Below are positions 63,604 through 64,000 of a stretch of DNA of 64,000 nt, piece after piece. Made by a program: the position numbers and the translations under genes. Position 1 is the first letter of the stretch; each line of letters starts with the position of its first letter. Source of the DNA: Blautia argi (lineage in GTDB: Bacteria > Bacillota > Clostridia > Lachnospirales > Lachnospiraceae); the NCBI RefSeq assembly GCF_003287895.1, contig NZ_CP030280.1, forward strand, positions 1,867,501 to 1,931,500, in the 5' to 3' direction. The notes below the pieces were generated by a model, which was given only the letters and a program-made list of their open reading frames with translations, was not told where the DNA came from and did not search any database.

Positions 63604-64000
63604 ATGATACTTGCATGTCAAAATATAGAAAAGTCCTTTGACGGCGTCACCCTGCTTTCTGACGCCAGCTTTCACATTGAAGAAAGAGAAAAGGCAGCTT
63701 TGGTAGGCATTAACGGTGCAGGAAAATCTACACTTTTTAAAATCATTGCAGGCGAACTTGCGGCAGATGGCGGTCAGGTAATTTTAGCGAAAGGAAAAAC
63801 CATGGGCTATCTGGCGCAGCATCAGGAAATGGACGGGGATTTATCCATCTACGATTCTCTTTTGAAGGTTAAGCAGCACATTCTTGATATGGAAGTGCGT
63901 ATGCGCCAGTTAGAAAAAGAGATGAAGCATGCCACAGAAGTAGAACTGAATAAAATTATGGAAACCTATTCCAGACTGACCCACGAATTTGAGCTGGAAA
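63604..64000 (+). CDS. ABC-F family ATPase (5' part, cut by window edge)
   Basis: First 132 codons of a soluble ABC-F protein: ILACQNIEKSFDGVTLLSDA, Walker A VGINGAGKSTLF, then MGYLAQHQEMDG and a helix of the P-site tRNA-interaction arm type. ABC-F proteins act on the ribosome; some protect against antibiotics. Subclass cannot be told from this part. SD AAGGAGAT precedes ATG 63604. The gene runs past position 64000. Confidence 0.93.
   Translation, partial: MILACQNIEKSFDGVTLLSDASFHIEEREKAALVGINGAGKSTLFKIIAGELAADGGQVILAKGKTMGYLAQHQEMDGDLSIYDSLLKVKQHILDMEVRMRQLEKEMKHATEVELNKIMETYSRLTHEFELE

Overview
The window looks like a chromosomal segment of a Gram-positive, spore-forming gut anaerobe of the Lachnospiraceae (Blautia-like). 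The evidence is gene content: a B12-dependent ribonucleotide reductase, an NfnAB-type ferredoxin/NAD(P)H enzyme, the sporulation pair yqfC/yqfD, Rex, TepA, a T-box leader, strong Shine-Dalgarno (SD) sequences and a moderately AT-rich composition. This assignment is inference; no 16S gene is present. Nearly all genes lie on the minus strand. The plus-strand exceptions are one tRNA, a DUF2726 gene, an insertion sequence, lgt and the ABC-F gene at the right edge.

Layout. 1-7.3 kb: mutS (cut by the left edge) behind miaB, a decayed MerR/TipAS regulator, two small genes, and nrdJ under tandem NrdR-box-like sites. 7.3-10.4 kb: an ABC importer matching TrpXYZ behind a T-box leader that I read as tryptophan-specific; its permease gene is frameshifted. 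10.5-20.3 kb: a GH3 glycosidase, an XRE regulator with a DUF2975 remnant, panE, a small lipoprotein, tRNA-Thr(CGU), and a GH5-GPH transporter-GH43 glycan operon with an AraC regulator beside it. 20.3-26.8 kb: folate/proline genes, then the yqfC-yqfD-phoH-ybeY operon. 26.8-33.4 kb: sbcD-sbcC, with an 1872-bp IS (perfect 8-bp target duplication) inserted between sbcD and its probable promoter. 34.3-36.0 kb: an AAA ATPase paired with a DUF4276 gene that has lost its middle, possibly a decayed anti-phage pair. 36-51.8 kb: assorted housekeeping and hypothetical genes (HelD, MFS, aldo/keto reductase, FUSC, cyclophilin, an RsmH-like methyltransferase, a sugar kinase, RlmH, AlkD, NfnBA). 52-63.4 kb: zinc-ribbon/TPR protein, ftsK, uppP, tepA, yebC, a CorC-type protein, mazF, alr, nnr and rex. 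An ABC-F gene runs off the right edge.

Two kinds of damage recur. Three accessory genes (MerR/TipAS, DUF2975, DUF4276) keep both ends but have lost their middles. In addition, trpY, sbcC, the transposase, nfnB and nfnA carry one-base length changes, mostly in short homopolymers, and alkD carries an apparent two-base duplication. Because the second class hits conserved metabolic genes, some of it may be sequencing or assembly error, and I have tried to keep the two classes apart.

The best candidates for unusual biology are the AAA/DUF4276 pair, the IS that separates sbcDC from its promoter and carries a large nested palindrome, the terminator-like hairpin covering the tepA ribosome-binding site, and the regulatory sites at nrdJ, trpX, nfnA and rex.
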